Shown here piece after piece: positions 6,199-6,450 of a stretch of DNA of 6,450 nucleotides (positions are counted from its first letter, which is position 1; every line of letters begins with the position of its first letter). Made by a program: the position numbers and the translations under genes. The notes beneath the pieces are model-generated. The model ran no database searches. It was given only the letters and a program-made list of their open reading frames with translations, and was not told the origin of the DNA. Source of the stretch: Leptospira yanagawae serovar Saopaulo str. Sao Paulo = ATCC 700523 (GTDB taxonomy: Bacteria; Spirochaetota; Leptospiria; Leptospirales; Leptospiraceae); contig NZ_AOGX02000009.1 of NCBI RefSeq assembly GCF_000332475.2, forward strand, positions 1-6,450. The letters are read 5' to 3'.

Positions 6199-6362
6199 GC
6201 ATAACAGCGCCTTAACGCTTCGCTTCGGCACAAGGCCTCGCTCGGTCTGCGACACATAGGCTTCTGGCACTCCCCTTGCTTACGCAAGTGTCGTTCCAGT
6301 CCCTAACGTCCCGTAACCGGGACTCAGGGCCAGCCTACGTCGTTAAGGCTAGTTCGTTATGC
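6199..6362 (+). repeat. attC5, integron-type recombination site
   Basis: R'' is GCATAAC (6199-6205), L'' is GCCTTAACG (6209-6217), L' is CGTTAAGGC (6341-6349) and R' is GTTATGC (6356-6362). It is nearly identical to attC3 through the inner part, but its side hairpin is AGGCC-TCGCTC-GGTCT (6233-6248, with one G-T pair) and its apical hairpin has a longer loop (GTCCCG-TAAC-CGGGAC). The apical length change leaves the stem intact. Confidence 0.87.
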
Positions 6363-6450
6363 GAAAGTTCAAAATATAATTATGAAATATCCAAAAGAAA
6401 ATCAAATAAAAGCAAAATTAAATCCATATTTTTATTATATCTCTATATTA
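6357..6450 (+). mobile_element. gene cassette 6, left end only
   Basis: Starts TTATGCGAAAGTTC right after the crossover G of attC5 and runs off the window. By the rule seen in cassettes 2-5, its missing right end should read roughly GAAC(T/C)TTCGCATAAC just before the next attC. Confidence 0.65.
6382..6450 (+). CDS. unidentified gene, 3'-truncated by window edge
   Basis: An open frame of 23 codons from an ATG 19 nt after R' of attC5 to the window end, reading MKYPKENQIKAKLNPYFYYI and then SIL. The position matches the first-gene position in the other cassettes, which is the main support. No clear ribosome binding site is seen. The end turns hydrophobic (YFYYISIL), so it may enter a membrane segment, but too little is visible to name a family. 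Confidence 0.45.
   Translation, partial: MKYPKENQIKAKLNPYFYYISIL

Larger units (their letters stand above)
4690..6356 (+). mobile_element. gene cassette 5, type II Thoeris (thsB-thsA)
   Basis: A complete 1667-nt cassette carrying a two-gene defence operon. It starts TTATGC with R'' GCATAAC. The ends pair over 17 of 18 positions: GTTATGCGAAAGTCATAA (4689-4706) against TTATGACCTTCGCATAAC (6188-6205). GTCATAA/TTATGAC is private to this cassette. The mismatch is a G-T wobble on the bottom strand. The 3' arm begins right after the thsA stop. Confidence 0.78.

Noticed and set aside
530..6362. CRISPR array
   Set aside because: Repeats are about 162 nt, internally palindromic and about 0.9-1.7 kb apart with genes between them.

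Overview
This window is a stretch of an integron-style gene-cassette array. Protein genes are very AT-rich, while five copies of a GC-rich, highly structured repeat of about 161-164 bp alternate with them: gene(s) - repeat - gene(s) - repeat. Each repeat starts with GCATAAC (GTATAAC in the first) and ends with GTTATGC (GTTATAC in the second). It has a nested 9-bp inverted repeat next to these ends and several internal hairpins. This is the R''-L''-L'-R' plan of an attC recombination site. No integrase gene, attI site or Pc promoter lies in the window, so this is an interior segment of an array. AT-rich genes, weak purine-rich ribosome binding sites and the repeat type suggest a spirochaete, most likely Leptospira; this is an inference from style and not proven.

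Layout, all genes on the + strand. Cassette 1 (1-685, left end missing) carries a HigB/RelE-type toxin, cut by the window edge, and an XRE antitoxin. Cassette 2 (686-1712) carries a DUF4238 protein. Cassette 3 (1713-3574) carries two membrane proteins, a short EamA-type transporter and a TauE/SafE (TSUP) permease with an extra C-terminal domain, then about 200 bp of AT-rich non-coding DNA. Cassette 4 (3575-4689) carries a DUF4365 protein with a PD-(D/E)XK-nuclease-like N-terminus. Cassette 5 (4690-6356) carries a TIR-like protein and a two-TM plus macro-domain protein, read here as a type II Thoeris anti-phage system (thsB-thsA). Cassette 6 starts at 6357 and runs off the right edge with an open reading frame from 6382.

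The cassettes are independent units that share only the recombination site. Their contents (toxin-antitoxin, Thoeris, a probable nuclease, DUF4238) look like a small defence or stabilisation collection, plus one transport cassette.

The most unusual signal is that the two ends of each complete cassette are complementary to each other over 16-18 nt. This extends well past the 7-nt R box with sequence private to that cassette, and five of six mismatches become G-T wobbles on the bottom strand. In the excised circle these arms would lie side by side and lengthen the attC stem. In addition, the R'' of attC1 and the R' of attC2 share a base variant that the arms between them lack, which is what insertion of cassette 2 at a G^TT crossover would leave.
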